A stretch of 16,445 nucleotides of DNA from Treponema sp. (GTDB lineage Bacteria; Spirochaetota; Spirochaetia; Treponematales; Breznakiellaceae), in the NCBI GenBank assembly GCA_031269405.1, contig JAISZE010000143.1:1-16445 (forward strand). The letters are read 5' to 3'. Of this stretch, positions 16,103 to 16,445 are shown in pieces; within the stretch, counting starts at the first letter, position 1, and each line of letters opens with the position of its first letter. Position numbers and translations under genes: made by a program. Below the pieces are notes generated by a model. That model saw only the letters and a list, made by a program, of their open reading frames with translations, made no database searches and was not told where the DNA came from.

Positions 16103-16445
16103 ACGCATTATCCCTATAAAAACTATTTTTATACGCCTCGTCAAACATGGCGACAATATCTTGCGGCGGGACATTCCCCATGATGTTATGTACCTGGTTA
16201 AAGACAAAACCGCCGCCGGGCTTGAATACGCTTGAAAGTTCACGGGTGTTTCGCCGTACCGTTTCCTCATCCGTAAAACCAAGGATATTCTGGGTATTGC
16301 AGCCGCCGCCCCACAACGTCAGCTTGTCCCCGAATTCGCTTTTCAACCCCGCCGCGTCCATGTTCGCCGCCGAAATTTGTACCGGGTTGAGTATGTCCAG
16401 TTCCGCCTCGATGAATCCGGGTATCAGGGGTTTTACGCTGCCGCA
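16089..16445 (-). CDS. Uroporphyrinogen decarboxylase/MtaA superfamily protein (C-terminal part)
   Basis: This is the last 118 codons of a gene that enters from the right edge. Translation from the edge begins CGSVKPLIPGF. The leading CG matches the end of an H-x-C-G zinc motif, and LDILNPVQISAANMD then LWGGGCNTQNILGF follow the family pattern. The C-terminal segment FVFNQVHNIMGNVPPQD aligns by eye to the region that holds the third zinc ligand in MtaA-type proteins, with a His there. Its TGA stop at 16091-16089 overlaps the start of the downstream paralogue. The two are separate genes, not one frameshifted gene, since this is a C-terminal end and the neighbour has its own N terminus. Confidence 0.8.
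   Translation of the reverse strand, partial: CGSVKPLIPGFIEAELDILNPVQISAANMDAAGLKSEFGDKLTLWGGGCNTQNILGFTDEETVRRNTRELSSVFKPGGGFVFNQVHNIMGNVPPQDIVAMFDEAYKNSFYRDNAYVPA

Noticed and set aside
16103..16282. Longer start at 16282 for the MtaA-like gene
   Set aside because: The extra 60 residues overlap the C-terminal coding part of the upstream paralogue and do not look like family sequence. ATG 16102 has a ribosome binding site.
1..16445. CRISPR array, insertion sequence, phage or toxin-antitoxin locus
   Set aside because: No regular direct repeats with unique spacers, no transposase or integrase motifs and no terminal inverted repeats were seen. The window is housekeeping chromosome.

Overview
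The window looks like the chromosome of a spirochaete, most likely a Treponema-type organism. The best marker is a gene at 4277-5941 (minus) whose N-terminal half reads as the P83/100 antigen family, which is known only from spirochaetes. The bacterial housekeeping genes (recA, scpAB, tig-clpP-clpX-lon) fit. Base composition looks slightly above 50% GC (not counted), higher than in host-restricted treponemes. A pair of uroporphyrinogen-decarboxylase/MtaA-type genes at the right edge would suit an anaerobic gut or environmental treponeme. The genus-level placement is an inference.

Layout, left to right. (1) Bases 1-31 hold the first ten codons of a leftward gene that leaves the window, with a clean ribosome binding site. 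(2) Bases 32-350 are a divergent intergenic region with several inverted repeats, including a 10-bp-arm palindrome. (3) Bases 351-4274 are a tight rightward cluster: recA, folK, scpA, scpB and an RluB-type pseudouridine synthase. The last three overlap. (4) This cluster meets, with a 2-base gap, a long leftward unit (14787 down to 4277): tRNA-Leu(UAG), tig, clpP, clpX, lon, a TrmA/RumA-family RNA methyltransferase, an exported beta-propeller/HEAT protein and the P83/100 protein. (5) Bases 14788-15055 carry a strong sigma-70-like promoter for that unit, with a helically phased array of GTCA motifs running up to and including its -35 box. (6) Bases 15056-16445 hold two overlapping leftward genes of the uroporphyrinogen decarboxylase/MtaA superfamily; the upstream one is cut by the window edge.

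How the genes fit together. The rightward cluster combines DNA recombination (RecA), folate synthesis (FolK), chromosome condensation and segregation (ScpA/ScpB kleisin pair of SMC) and ribosome modification (RluB-like). The leftward unit is a protein quality-control operon: a ribosome-bound chaperone (trigger factor), the ClpXP protease and the Lon protease. An rRNA/tRNA modification enzyme and two exported proteins are appended, and a tRNA gene stands at its head. I see no IS element, phage gene, CRISPR array or toxin system. The most unusual points are the phased GTCA array at the protease-operon promoter, a roughly 105-residue Ala/Pro/Glu-rich RecA tail ending in an AT-hook-like motif, and the third zinc-ligand position in the two MtaA-like paralogues.
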